A stretch of 26,452 nt of DNA from a virus, in IMG/VR virus record IMGVR_UViG_3300035670_001101, positions 1 to 26,452 of that record. The stretch is one strand, 5' to 3'. Positions within the stretch are counted from its first letter, which is position 1. Each line of letters opens with the position of its first letter. Below are positions 14,116 through 22,123 of this stretch, piece by piece. A model generated the notes under the pieces. It was not told the origin of the DNA. It saw nothing but the letters and a program-made list of their open reading frames with translations, and did no database searches. Position numbers and translations under genes: made by a program.

Positions 14116-14549
14116 TCTACAGGAACCCTTACTAATTTAAGCTTACTAACAGGCACTTGATAAAACATCTCACCTGCATGTACGTACTTATTGGGTACTT
14201 CCGCTAAGGGGGAATCAATAAGTGTATCGCCTTCACAGAGAAATGCATGGGTCTGTTCGTTGTTAAATACCATGAAAGTACACGGAAGATCAAGTCCGAC
14301 AAACTTACGCTTCCTTTCAGGTATTTGTAGGGTATCGTACTGAAAAGCCTCTCCTGACCATACCCTTTTAATCTCAACTTCACTATAGAATCTTTCACTG
14401 TCTGTAATCACTATTAAGTCAGGGCCATACTGATCATAATTAGGTGCTGCTATGTATCCTAATGCACTCCAGTATCTAACTCCAGCAATTCTAGCAGGTG
14501 AATCATTCTCTGTAAATAGCTTTTTATCAAAGCGTTTCTTCTTACTCAT
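14112..14549 (-). CDS. Small PD-(D/E)XK-like protein, possible nuclease, 145 residues
   Basis: The signature of the PD-(D/E)XK fold is visible: YGPD with Asp44, then a short insert and a strand carrying Glu59-Ile-Lys61 in SEVEIKRVW. An N-terminal helical part (SPARIAGVRYWSALGYI) precedes it, as in holiday-junction and restriction-like nucleases of minimal size. The fold call is from motif spacing only, and catalytic activity is unproven. The start at 14549 (MSKKKRFDKK) is preferred over GTG at 14558. It directly follows nrdA, two codons after its stop, and overlaps the next gene by ATGA. A role in host DNA breakdown or phage DNA processing is possible. Confidence 0.65.
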   Translation of the reverse strand: MSKKKRFDKKLFTENDSPARIAGVRYWSALGYIAAPNYDQYGPDLIVITDSERFYSEVEIKRVWSGEAFQYDTLQIPERKRKFVGLDLPCTFMVFNNEQTHAFLCEGDTLIDSPLAEVPNKYVHAGEMFYQVPVSKLKLVRVPVE

Positions 14550-14560
14550 CGTTATCACTC

Positions 14561-16321
14561 TTACCCGTGGCAGCTAAGACATTCTTCAGCATCTTGTAAC
14601 GCATTCCTTTCGATCTTTAAACCGATCTTGTCAGCCTGTACACCTGCACTTGTACGTAGGTAATACAAACCTTTGAGTTTAGATTTCCAAGCCCGTAAGT
14701 GTACTGCATTAACATAAGACTTGGGACTACCTGCAGGGAAGAATAGATTCAGTGACTGTCCTTGACATATGTACTGCTGTCTATCTGCTGCATGTTCAAT
14801 GATCCACATCTGATCCAGTTCAAATGCAGTCTTATAGATATCTTTAACTGTACTATTTAAGAAGTCTAGATGCTGCACTGATCCTTCATTCATGATGATC
14901 GACTGCCATACCTCCGGCGTATCTTTCTCCATACCTTTGAGGATACGTTGTAGGTAGACATTCTTGACCAGATGTGAGCCTGCACGTGTTCTGTGCACAT
15001 ATGCGTTAGACTTAATAGGCTCAATGGAAGCAGAGCAACCACAAATAATACTACTGTTAGCGTTTGGAGCAACAGCAATAAGGTGTGCATTACGAGTGCC
15101 TGTACCAATGAGATCATCAGGTTCCCCTCTTGTACGTGCCATAGTCTGCGTAGCTTTAGTTGCCTGTGCTTTGATGTATCTAAACATTCTATTGTTTGCA
15201 ATCTTGGCTGACAGTCCTTCAAATGGAATATCCTTGCTTTGTAGATAGCCATGAAATCCCATAGCACCTAAGCCTAATGATCTTTCTGCCTCTGCACTGC
15301 GAATAGCTTTCTGTATTTCTCTAGGTGCATTATCAATGAATGCTTGCAGTACATTGTCTAAGAAGATAATAAGATCGTAGACCATATCTGTGTCTACCCA
15401 CTCATCAAACTTCTCTAAGTTCACAGAAGACAGGCAGCATACTGCAGTACGATCTTCACTTGTAGCTAAGTGAATCTCATTACACAGATTACTGCCATGT
15501 ACTTTTAATCCCATCTCCCGTTGCTTAGGATTCAGTTGCCTATTAGCTTCATCAATGAAGTTAATATAAGGACTACCTGTACGGAATCTAGCTTCAAGAA
15601 TACGTTGCCATAGTTCTCTAGCCCTCATGATCCCACGTATATCTTTATTGGCAGGATCAATCAAATGCCATTCAAGATCCTTCTCTACTGCTTCCATAAA
15701 CTTGTCAGTGACATTGACTGCGTTAAATAGATTGAAGCATTTTCGATTGATGTCACCACCAGTGGGTACTTTAAAATTAATAAACTCAACAATGTCAGGA
15801 TGACTAACATCCAAGTATGCCGCATAGCTACCTTTCCTTGTCTTACCTTGTTTATATGCAGTCATCTGACTGTCTACAACTTTCATGAAAGGTATAGGCC
15901 CAGGTGCTTTATCACTAACACCACGTACATCTGACCAGTGTCCACCTACACCACCACCTTTTACAGACAGCCATGCAACTTCTGCATTGTGATCTACAAG
16001 GGAAGTTAGATTGTCTCCAATGTAAGTGAGGAAACATGAGATAGGTAAAGCCTTGAAGTACTCACCTACACGTGGTGCATTACTAAGTACAGGGCTAGCA
16101 AACATGAACCAACCCTTAGATGCATAGTCATAGATACGCTGTGCAAATGGTTTGTTGTGACCACAGTAAGCTAATGCAGCACGAGCATATGCTTCTTGTG
16201 GGCTACGCTCCCCTGGAAGCATGTAGTAATCTTGTAGTAACTGCGTAGCTTGCTCTGACAGTAACCAATCACGGGAGATATCAATCTGTACACCGTGGTA
16301 ATCCATTAATGATTCTTTCAT
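14561..16321 (-). CDS. nrdA: Class I ribonucleotide reductase alpha (catalytic) subunit, 586 residues
   Basis: The product reduces ribonucleotides to deoxyribonucleotides with NrdB. Visible residues: Cys96 (LPISCF) and Cys295 (the redox pair equivalent to E. coli Cys225 and Cys462), and the active-site trio Asn278-Leu-Cys280-Asn-Glu282. Others are Tyr553-Tyr554 in GLYYLRTSAG for radical transfer, and the C-terminal pair Cys581 and Cys584 (ECLSCHG) that accepts electrons from thioredoxin or glutaredoxin. At 586 residues it is shorter than the E. coli enzyme (about 760) and begins without an ATP-cone, so dATP overall inhibition is probably missing. GAGGGG precedes the ATG, which overlaps the previous stop as ATGA. 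Unusually, nrdB is not adjacent. Confidence 0.96.
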   Translation of the reverse strand: MKESLMDYHGVQIDISRDWLLSEQATQLLQDYYMLPGERSPQEAYARAALAYCGHNKPFAQRIYDYASKGWFMFASPVLSNAPRVGEYFKALPISCFLTYIGDNLTSLVDHNAEVAWLSVKGGGVGGHWSDVRGVSDKAPGPIPFMKVVDSQMTAYKQGKTRKGSYAAYLDVSHPDIVEFINFKVPTGGDINRKCFNLFNAVNVTDKFMEAVEKDLEWHLIDPANKDIRGIMRARELWQRILEARFRTGSPYINFIDEANRQLNPKQREMGLKVHGSNLCNEIHLATSEDRTAVCCLSSVNLEKFDEWVDTDMVYDLIIFLDNVLQAFIDNAPREIQKAIRSAEAERSLGLGAMGFHGYLQSKDIPFEGLSAKIANNRMFRYIKAQATKATQTMARTRGEPDDLIGTGTRNAHLIAVAPNANSSIICGCSASIEPIKSNAYVHRTRAGSHLVKNVYLQRILKGMEKDTPEVWQSIIMNEGSVQHLDFLNSTVKDIYKTAFELDQMWIIEHAADRQQYICQGQSLNLFFPAGSPKSYVNAVHLRAWKSKLKGLYYLRTSAGVQADKIGLKIERNALQDAEECLSCHG

Positions 16322-16542
16322 TCTAGCCCCTCAATGTTAATGATGATATCGTCAGTCTTTGTAGCACCTATGTCGTGCATAGCATTGATGATTGCATCCT
16401 TAATCTCATCTTCAAGGTACAGTATATCTGTGTATACAGTTGGCATTTCTTTCTTATCGAAAGTTACCACAAAGCTAACATCTGCATAGGCAGTGCTATC
16501 TTCTAGATCTTCAATCTCATCGAATAACTTGAGTTGTTTCAT
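16318..16542 (-). CDS. Small acidic hypothetical protein upstream of nrdA, 74 residues
   Basis: The function is unknown. The product is acidic, starts MKQLKLFDEIEDLED, and continues with strands and helices (SFVVTFDKKEMP, then DEIKDAIINAMHDIG), ending IIINIEGLE. It looks like a small alpha/beta protein. The start overlaps the stop of the DUF3310 gene as ATGA, and its own stop overlaps the nrdA start as ATGA, so the three genes are probably translated as a coupled set. Its DNA also holds the strong ribosome-binding site of nrdA. Confidence 0.7.
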   Translation of the reverse strand: MKQLKLFDEIEDLEDSTAYADVSFVVTFDKKEMPTVYTDILYLEDEIKDAIINAMHDIGATKTDDIIINIEGLE

Positions 16543-16763
16543 TGCTTTAGCGCACCCATCAATTCAATTGTCTTATTCAGATACCACTGAGCCTTACGTG
16601 CATCCTCAAGTGGTCTGTTCTTGTGCATCATACGAATGGTGTACTTTAGTACATTGCCACGACAATAGGCAATAGCACCTTCTGTACCTAAAGTATCTAC
16701 GATAATGTCAATCGTTTCATACTGCCCCATGTTGTAATGGGCAGGGCTATTGACCATGTCCAT
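16539..16763 (-). CDS. DUF3310 family protein, 74 residues
   Basis: The product matches the small DUF3310 phage family: VNSPAHYNMGQYETIDII at the N terminus, then GNVLKYTIRMMHKNR, then the C-terminal helix ARKAQWYLNKTIELM. Members are common in phage early regions and are sometimes labelled nucleotide kinase or SaV-like, but have no P-loop here and no established activity that I know of. A strong site AGGGGGA precedes the ATG. It lies two genes upstream of nrdA, consistent with a link to nucleotide metabolism, though that is inference. Confidence 0.85.
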   Translation of the reverse strand: MDMVNSPAHYNMGQYETIDIIVDTLGTEGAIAYCRGNVLKYTIRMMHKNRPLEDARKAQWYLNKTIELMGALKQ

Positions 16764-17123
16764 TTATGCATTCCCCCTAGTCTTAGTCCAAGCACTAAGT
16801 CTGTACACATTATCGGATGTACCTATCATCTGCTCTACTTCATCTAACTTATCTTGATCAAGTAACTCACCACGATCTACGTAGTCAATCATAGCTTTCA
16901 TAACTTGATGGTGGAACTCTTCATCTTCAGTGATCAAACGAAAGCATGTGATCATCATGTTAGTAAGCTCTTCAATAGCACCTATGGATTCATCTGTGCC
17001 ATTATCTACTGGCATGATAGCAATGTTAAGATCTAATGTGCCAGACCATGTACCGTCCTTCTCAAAGTTAGGACTCAGTACAAGTGCTACATCATCATTG
17101 GCAATTACATCATTAGGATTCAT
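16764..17123 (-). CDS. Hypothetical protein, 119 residues
   Basis: The function is not recognised. The N-terminal half is strand-rich (DDVALVLSPNFEKDG, SGTLDLNIAIMPVDNG), the C-terminal half helical and acidic (LTNMMITCFRLITEDEEFHHQVMKAM). The end is KTRGNA. I prefer the ATG at 17123 (MNPNDVIAND) because AAGGA lies eight bases before it and it overlaps the endonuclease I stop by only 11 bases. The frame is open to an ATG at 17144. The next gene starts directly after its stop. Similar proteins occur between endonuclease and nucleotide genes in related phages, as far as I recall. Confidence 0.65.
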   Translation of the reverse strand: MNPNDVIANDDVALVLSPNFEKDGTWSGTLDLNIAIMPVDNGTDESIGAIEELTNMMITCFRLITEDEEFHHQVMKAMIDYVDRGELLDQDKLDEVEQMIGTSDNVYRLSAWTKTRGNA

Positions 17124-17586
17124 CTTTTTTATCCTTAAAGACAATTAGTTTATCTGGGAAGTAAGGCTTTGGTGCTTCTTCTGCCCACTCTAATGGGACA
17201 TATTTAACTGCGTATTGGAATCCATTCTTCTCACACCATGAAGCGTAAGTGCTCTTGGATACTTTGCTTAACTTTCTATCTGCCCTTTCAAACACAAACC
17301 TTACATCAAGCATAGGGTGTTGCTGCTTGATAAGTAAGTGCTTGCGTCTATCTTGTGAAGTAAACAGTCCTTTAGTTTCTACTATAACACCATTAGGTAG
17401 CAGGAAGTCCGGTGTGTACTTTCTGTACATAAGATCTTCCCACTCAATCTTAATGTGTTCGTACTTAGCATGTATACCATTCTCTTTTAAATGCTCTTGT
17501 ACTTTTACTTCTAGTCCACTCCTGTAGCCATACTTCTTACTTACAGCCCAAGCTTTACGGGTGTCATGTATTGTCTTTACTTTCAT
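17113..17586 (-). CDS. Endonuclease I (Holliday-junction resolvase, T7 gp3-like), 157 residues
   Basis: The product cuts branched DNA and, in T7, helps degrade host DNA and resolve replication intermediates. It aligns along its length with T7 endonuclease I. The catalytic residues match: Glu26 (YRSGLE; T7 Glu20), Asp60 (YTPDFLLPNG; T7 Asp55), Glu70 and Lys72 (VETKGL; T7 Glu65 and Lys67). RRKHLLIKQQHPMLDVRFVF and ASWCEKNGFQYA are further matches. The start at 17586 (MKVKTIHDTR) overlaps the upstream exonuclease by 23 bases. The frame is open to 17793, but the extra residues lie over the exonuclease gene and have no counterpart in T7. Confidence 0.94.
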   Translation of the reverse strand: MKVKTIHDTRKAWAVSKKYGYRSGLEVKVQEHLKENGIHAKYEHIKIEWEDLMYRKYTPDFLLPNGVIVETKGLFTSQDRRKHLLIKQQHPMLDVRFVFERADRKLSKVSKSTYASWCEKNGFQYAVKYVPLEWAEEAPKPYFPDKLIVFKDKKDES

Positions 17587-18436
17587 TTTCTTTCTTCTTG
17601 ATAAAGACATACGAGACAGTTGGGGGATTTTCTGCCCTTGAGACAAGTGATGGTCTTTCTTCAAGCCCTTCCCAACACGCATACCTGTAACTGCACCATT
17701 GACATTCTTTACTAAGGACTTTGTTGCCCGTCGGTTTGTTGTAATAAGTTTCTTCCTCTGCCTCATAGCATCTGCGAAATACATTCTCCTCAAGTTCTGC
17801 GGCTATTGCTTTGATATTATCCGCATGTACATCGACATTCAATCCATCTGCAGGTACATATTTAAACTGTCCTGTAGCTTTATTGATGACCCACCATCCT
17901 CCTGCTTCAATGCCCATGGCCCTAGCATACCCAGCTAATTGGGCTAGGTATCCAAATGAATCACCATCAGCGAGTGTCTGAAAGGACTTGAACTTATTCT
18001 CATAAGACCAAGGTGATGCAGACTTAACGTCATCTACCTTACCGTCCATGACAATATCAGGTGTCCCATGGATCTTGTATTCACCTAAGTCTAGAGTCAC
18101 CTTGCTACCGTCTGAGTAAGCTACACCTGCTTGCTTAAGCAATCCCTTGAATATAGCTTCAATGATATCGCCTATCATCATATTCATGATGAAGTTGGTG
18201 CTGTGAGGTATTGCCTTATGGGGTTCATTCTTATCAAACCATAATTGGCAATACGCTCTACCCACGTTAGACATACGTAACGTGAATCCTCTATCAAACT
18301 TATCCACAAACTGCCGAGTTAAGGCAGCACGTATGTCCTCTACAATCTGTTCAATCACTTCCGGTGACAGTGTACTATCACCGAATCGTAGATTGGAGAG
18401 GTACTGATGTACCTTAAGTTCGGCAGAATGATTCAT
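17564..18436 (-). CDS. Cas4/RecB-like PD-(D/E)XK exonuclease with probable Fe-S cluster, 290 residues
   Basis: This is probably a single-strand or 5' exonuclease for recombination and host DNA recycling, in the place of T7 gp6. The nuclease core is visible: TPD with Asp127, then Asp136-Val-Lys138 (DDVKSA), then the QxxxY motif Gln166 to Tyr170 in LAQLAGYA. One cysteine before the core (Cys63 in AYCQLWF) and three after it (Cys245, Cys248, Cys254 in ECQWCSYRYACW) match the 4Fe-4S pattern of Cas4 and AddB-type nucleases. The start codon shares one base with the preceding stop (TAATG). The exact polarity and substrate cannot be told from sequence. Confidence 0.88.
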   Translation of the reverse strand: MNHSAELKVHQYLSNLRFGDSTLSPEVIEQIVEDIRAALTRQFVDKFDRGFTLRMSNVGRAYCQLWFDKNEPHKAIPHSTNFIMNMMIGDIIEAIFKGLLKQAGVAYSDGSKVTLDLGEYKIHGTPDIVMDGKVDDVKSASPWSYENKFKSFQTLADGDSFGYLAQLAGYARAMGIEAGGWWVINKATGQFKYVPADGLNVDVHADNIKAIAAELEENVFRRCYEAEEETYYNKPTGNKVLSKECQWCSYRYACWEGLEERPSLVSRAENPPTVSYVFIKKKENESKDNT

Positions 18437-19317
18437 TAGGCAGCTACATCCACATCTACAAACTCTTCAACAAGCGTATCATCACGCTCCTGCTCTTTCT
18501 TGGATGAACCTTCATTGAACTTCTTAATGATGTAATCATTGTAATTGCTGATCCAATCATTGAAGTTAGCAAAGGTCAACTGATCTGAGTCTTCAAGAGA
18601 TAACACATTCCCAAAGTCTACATTAAATGTTGGCGTATAGAATTGCTCACCGTTAGGAAGTGCATTAGCTTCTGTGCCTAAGTTTACTAAGTGTTGAGGT
18701 AACAAACGATGCTGCTTAGCAAACAAAGCAATCACTGCACCTGCTGATTTGAATGCATCTTTGTTGTCAATCTCCCAAATGAATGGGATCTTGTTATCCA
18801 ACACTATAGACTGACCTGTTGAATCAAAGGCATTCGGTGCAATGATCTCACCAAAGAGTACACGTACACGCTTGATAGACTTCATAAGATTCTTAATGTC
18901 TTGTGGCAATGCACTGTAGTCCTTGATCCAACCTGAAGGCTTACCACAATTAAATCCACCCATGTTGTCCCTAAGATCTGCATTAAGATCCTTATCCATC
19001 ACAGTCTTTATGTAGATGTTGGGTTCACCTTTAACGAATCGCTTGTACATGAATCGCTGATTGAACAAACGGATTGATGGATCTTGTAAGTAGTAATCCC
19101 TTTCATTGTGATTAAGTGTGTACATGCCAGCTTCAAGAACTTCTACCTTCTTGATCTTGCCTTTAATCTCTTCTTCACCCATCACTGCCTTATGACTAAT
19201 CTTCAAGCGAGCCAGATTGCTTGATTGCTTAGGTGTTTTCATGTCCACTGACATGCCCATAGCCTCAGCCATTGCAGCAAAGTTACCGTTGTTAACAAGT
19301 GTTAAGCTAGTGCTCAT
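18436..19317 (-). CDS. Putative single-stranded DNA-binding protein, 293 residues
   Basis: It is probably a replication-associated ssDNA-binding protein, judged by place and charge rather than by a recognised fold. The N-terminal region has basic segments (PKQSSNLARLKISHK, EIKGKIKKVEV). The middle is strand-rich with aromatic residues (RDYYLQDPSIRLFNQRFMYKRF). The end is acidic (LVEEFVDVDVAA), as in T7 gp2.5 and other SSBs where the tail recruits polymerase and helicase. AAGGA precedes the ATG. It lies between DNA polymerase and the exonuclease, a usual slot for such a gene in related phages. It is not an obvious OB-fold match by eye. Confidence 0.55.
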   Translation of the reverse strand: MSTSLTLVNNGNFAAMAEAMGMSVDMKTPKQSSNLARLKISHKAVMGEEEIKGKIKKVEVLEAGMYTLNHNERDYYLQDPSIRLFNQRFMYKRFVKGEPNIYIKTVMDKDLNADLRDNMGGFNCGKPSGWIKDYSALPQDIKNLMKSIKRVRVLFGEIIAPNAFDSTGQSIVLDNKIPFIWEIDNKDAFKSAGAVIALFAKQHRLLPQHLVNLGTEANALPNGEQFYTPTFNVDFGNVLSLEDSDQLTFANFNDWISNYNDYIIKKFNEGSSKKEQERDDTLVEEFVDVDVAA

Positions 19318-19326
19318 TGTATTTCC

Positions 19327-21387
19327 TTAAATTAAAGTTGAATGTGGAACATCTTTTTGCTCAAGCCAATTGTCCCCTATCTTTGCTTCCAATGCAAGTG
19401 GCACATTGAAATCTATCGACCATCTCTTGTTAATGAGATTGATAAGATTAGCTTGAACTGCGTCGATAACTTGTACTACATACTCAATTTCATCTGGGTG
19501 TACATCAATGACAATCGAATCATGCACAGAATTTACCACACAACTTTCATAATGCACAAGTCGTTTATGTATTTCTACCAGTGCTAGTGGGACTATATCT
19601 GCAGTAGCAAAAGATTGCACAGGGTAATTCTTTATCTGTGTAAAGTTTGTTACAGTGCCATCCCTCTTACGCTGTGTGTTAGGGAATACAAACTCCCTGC
19701 CACTTGGTAGTTTAATGTACCCATAACTAACTACCTGTCTTGCAAGTTGCTTATGCCAGTGGGCTACTCCTTGATATTTCTCCATGAAGTGTCCGTAGTA
19801 AGCCGACTCTGCAGGTGTTCTTCCATATCCTGTAGCTCCGTACAAGGGTGCGAAGGTATGAGTTTTAGCTGTTTGTCTAGACGTTGTTTGGCCTGCCTCC
19901 GTAATAACCTTTGCTGTGTACGAGTGAACATCAAATCCTTCTTTGACTTCTTTGATTGCTGTTTCATCTTGAGATAAGAAAGCTGCAACCCTGAATTCTA
20001 GTTGAGCAAAGTCAGCTTCCATAATCTTCCCACCTTCCCAACGTGAAACAAATACACGCTTCACAGGAAATGTATTTCCTCTTGGCATGTTCTGCATGTT
20101 TGGATTGGAACCACTGAATCTGCCTGTTGCAGTGATGTGCTGATTCAATCTCACATGCAACATGCCATCATCTTTTATGAAAGCTGCAATGCCATCTACG
20201 AAATTGCTGAGATAGCTGTCCAGGGCTGACAGTCTTCTGAGCTTACTTAAAAACTCAGATGCCTCATGCATTTGCTTTGATACCGCTACCCTTTCAAGTA
20301 TCTCAAGGTTGTCTTTTGATGTACCGAAACCATTGGCTGATGCCCACTTTGAATTGGGGGCTGTGAACTTGAGTCCTGCGACATCTTTCGTCTGCTCATA
20401 GATAAAGCCTGAGCCATTACATGCATTGCATTTCGTAGCCCTCTTGAATGCTGAACCATCTTTTTTAACTTTATAGATAGATCCCACACCAGAGCAATCA
20501 CTACACTGTATAGCTTTTGTTTTATACAGAGTAGCAAAGTTCTGTTTCACTGCCACTTTAAAATCTGCATCGGACATGTAAGGTGTGATAGCTGATACCC
20601 ACCTAGACTTGTCCAATGGTTTCCTGCTATAGACTACCCATGATAACTGCTCAGGACTATTGAGATTGATGGGTGTATCACCCATAAGCTTGTGCACTTG
20701 ATCTTGTAGATACACTTCAATGTCAGACTTCTCGGTAATGAACTGGTGTCTTACTTGTTCCAGTGCTTCCCTATCTACCTTGAACCCTGCCTGATACATT
20801 CTAGCAAGCACTACAGTAACTTCGTTAGTGAGATCCATAGTACCCACTAGCCCTGCATATTCAGGCTGTTGTAGCTTGTTCTGGATTGATTTATAGACCC
20901 ATTCAGTAGCACCTAGATCATGGCATAGATATTCTGAGAGTGTTGCATGGGGGATATCTCGTACTGAGACACCACGTTTGAGATAATCTTTGATGACATC
21001 TTGTTTCTGTACAGGGGAATTGTGTCTCATTGCCACTGATCCCAAGTCAAGGGGGTTAGTTATACCACGCAGTAAGATGTATTCACCTAACATTGTGTCG
21101 AATACTTTACCTGTGTACTTAAACCCACATTCCCATAACCACAGTAGATCGTGAGATATGTTGTGCCCTACAAGCAGGGTAGTTTTATTGAGAGCTTCCT
21201 GTACATAATGTCGGTACTTATCAACATTTACCGACATTTCCGAATGATCGAAGGTATAAACTTGTGGTTCTTGGTCAAGGTGCTTGACACCTACCATAAC
21301 TAAAGTATTACCTTTCTCGAATGGATCTAAGTGTTTCTTTCCATCTCGTACAGTGATTGTGTTCTCAACGTCCAGTGTCGTTATCAT
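19327..21387 (-). CDS. Family A DNA polymerase with 3'-5' exonuclease and inserted DnaJ-type zinc module, 686 residues
   Basis: This replicates the phage genome. Exonuclease residues: Asp6 and Glu8 (LDVEN), Asn76 and Asp80 (GHNISHD), and Tyr153 with Asp157. Polymerase motifs: motif A Asp459 (DFAQLEFR), motif B Arg504 to Lys508 and Phe512 (RQTAKTHTFAPLYG), and motif C His622-Asp623 (VHDSIV). Phe512 sits at the E. coli Phe762 / T7 Tyr526 position. Between the two domains are two CxxCxGxG units, Cys295/Cys298 and Cys320/Cys323, like half of a DnaJ zinc domain. That insertion is what I recall for the HMO-2011 phage polymerase. The start overlaps the previous gene by 23 bases and has a weak ribosome-binding site. 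Confidence 0.96.
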   Translation of the reverse strand: MITTLDVENTITVRDGKKHLDPFEKGNTLVMVGVKHLDQEPQVYTFDHSEMSVNVDKYRHYVQEALNKTTLLVGHNISHDLLWLWECGFKYTGKVFDTMLGEYILLRGITNPLDLGSVAMRHNSPVQKQDVIKDYLKRGVSVRDIPHATLSEYLCHDLGATEWVYKSIQNKLQQPEYAGLVGTMDLTNEVTVVLARMYQAGFKVDREALEQVRHQFITEKSDIEVYLQDQVHKLMGDTPINLNSPEQLSWVVYSRKPLDKSRWVSAITPYMSDADFKVAVKQNFATLYKTKAIQCSDCSGVGSIYKVKKDGSAFKRATKCNACNGSGFIYEQTKDVAGLKFTAPNSKWASANGFGTSKDNLEILERVAVSKQMHEASEFLSKLRRLSALDSYLSNFVDGIAAFIKDDGMLHVRLNQHITATGRFSGSNPNMQNMPRGNTFPVKRVFVSRWEGGKIMEADFAQLEFRVAAFLSQDETAIKEVKEGFDVHSYTAKVITEAGQTTSRQTAKTHTFAPLYGATGYGRTPAESAYYGHFMEKYQGVAHWHKQLARQVVSYGYIKLPSGREFVFPNTQRKRDGTVTNFTQIKNYPVQSFATADIVPLALVEIHKRLVHYESCVVNSVHDSIVIDVHPDEIEYVVQVIDAVQANLINLINKRWSIDFNVPLALEAKIGDNWLEQKDVPHSTLI

Positions 21388-21901
21388 CTTTATACAACCC
21401 TTTCACTGCGTTTGTTTCGTTATCAGCGGGTTCCCAGTATTCGCACTCACATACATACCTATCTAAAGTATGTGACATGTTCCTGTCGAATCCATGTGGT
21501 GCATCAGGGTGTGTTTTACAGGATACATCTTCTGGTTCTTTCAGTCGTAGCCCTGTTACGATATTTACCACTGGCTCAAGTTCTTGTTTCGCCGTTTCAT
21601 CGACATGATCTTGCGATATGTCGTTGTCATAGACCCATCCAGTAGCAACGCTCCAGAACACTGGCTCCCGTTTTTCTTCCAGTGCTTGGCGCAGGGCGGT
21701 GATGGCCTGTTTTCTATTAACCAAACCCGCATGGCTTACCGGATCGCTCTCTAGAGCTTCAAGCGCCTGACGCAACACCGCATAAAGTTTGTCCGAGTCA
21801 GCAACCACAGCGTCGTGAATATCCATCCATTGTCTACAATGTGGACATTCATCGACACGTTCTTGGTTTATGTCTTCGGCATCGACAGATTTTTTGCTCA
21901 T
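21365..21901 (-). CDS. Cys/His-rich hypothetical protein, 178 residues, possible acquired gene
   Basis: The function is not recognised. A CPHC pair (Cys19, Cys22) near the N terminus and a C-terminal cluster (Cys128, His131, His136, His144, Cys151, Cys153) suggest metal binding. The centre has two copies of an LRQALE helix 27 residues apart (43-50 and 70-77), a motif common in small accessory proteins of many phages. The DNA for this centre (about 21650-21800) is visibly richer in G+C than its neighbours. It sits between helicase and polymerase genes and overlaps the polymerase start. I read it as a mosaic accessory gene inserted into the replication block. Confidence 0.65.
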   Translation of the reverse strand: MSKKSVDAEDINQERVDECPHCRQWMDIHDAVVADSDKLYAVLRQALEALESDPVSHAGLVNRKQAITALRQALEEKREPVFWSVATGWVYDNDISQDHVDETAKQELEPVVNIVTGLRLKEPEDVSCKTHPDAPHGFDRNMSHTLDRYVCECEYWEPADNETNAVKGLYKDDNDTGR

Positions 21902-22107
21902 TACTGCAACCCCTTATAGTTTACTAATACTTGTAGGCATTCCCATTGCCCCAAAGTAAAACTAACAACACGATTGTTTATGGTCACATCAAAGCCCTCA
22001 CCATTGTGCCACTCGCACACTTCCATAAAGTCACCTGTATCAGCGAAGGGATCGTAAGGCTTAAGCTCAGCGAACCTAGCCTTTCGTGTGTAAGTTTCAA
22101 TAGTCAT
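21901..22107 (-). CDS. Small hypothetical protein, 68 residues
   Basis: I do not recognise this protein. It starts MTIETYTRKARFAEL and has a compact strand-rich part (VCEWHNGEGFDVTINNRVVSF) ending in a short helix (GQWECLQVLVNY). AAGGA lies seven bases before the ATG. Its stop shares a base with the ATG of the Cys/His-rich gene. It lies directly after the helicase gene, with 16 bases between. It could be a small early regulator or a helicase partner, but nothing in the sequence decides this. Confidence 0.7.
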   Translation of the reverse strand: MTIETYTRKARFAELKPYDPFADTGDFMEVCEWHNGEGFDVTINNRVVSFTLGQWECLQVLVNYKGLQ

Positions 22108-22123
22108 TCTTTAATCCTTGTGT

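Noticed and set aside
17125-17130. A-run at the end of endonuclease I as a programmed frameshift site into the next gene
   Set aside because: Joining the frames would need a +1 or -2 shift, not the usual -1 at an A-run, and the downstream gene has its own start and AAGGA.
17587-17793. Extension of endonuclease I to an ATG at 17793
   Set aside because: These codons overlap the C-terminal cysteine region of the Cas4-like exonuclease, and T7 endonuclease I has no counterpart to the extra 69 residues.
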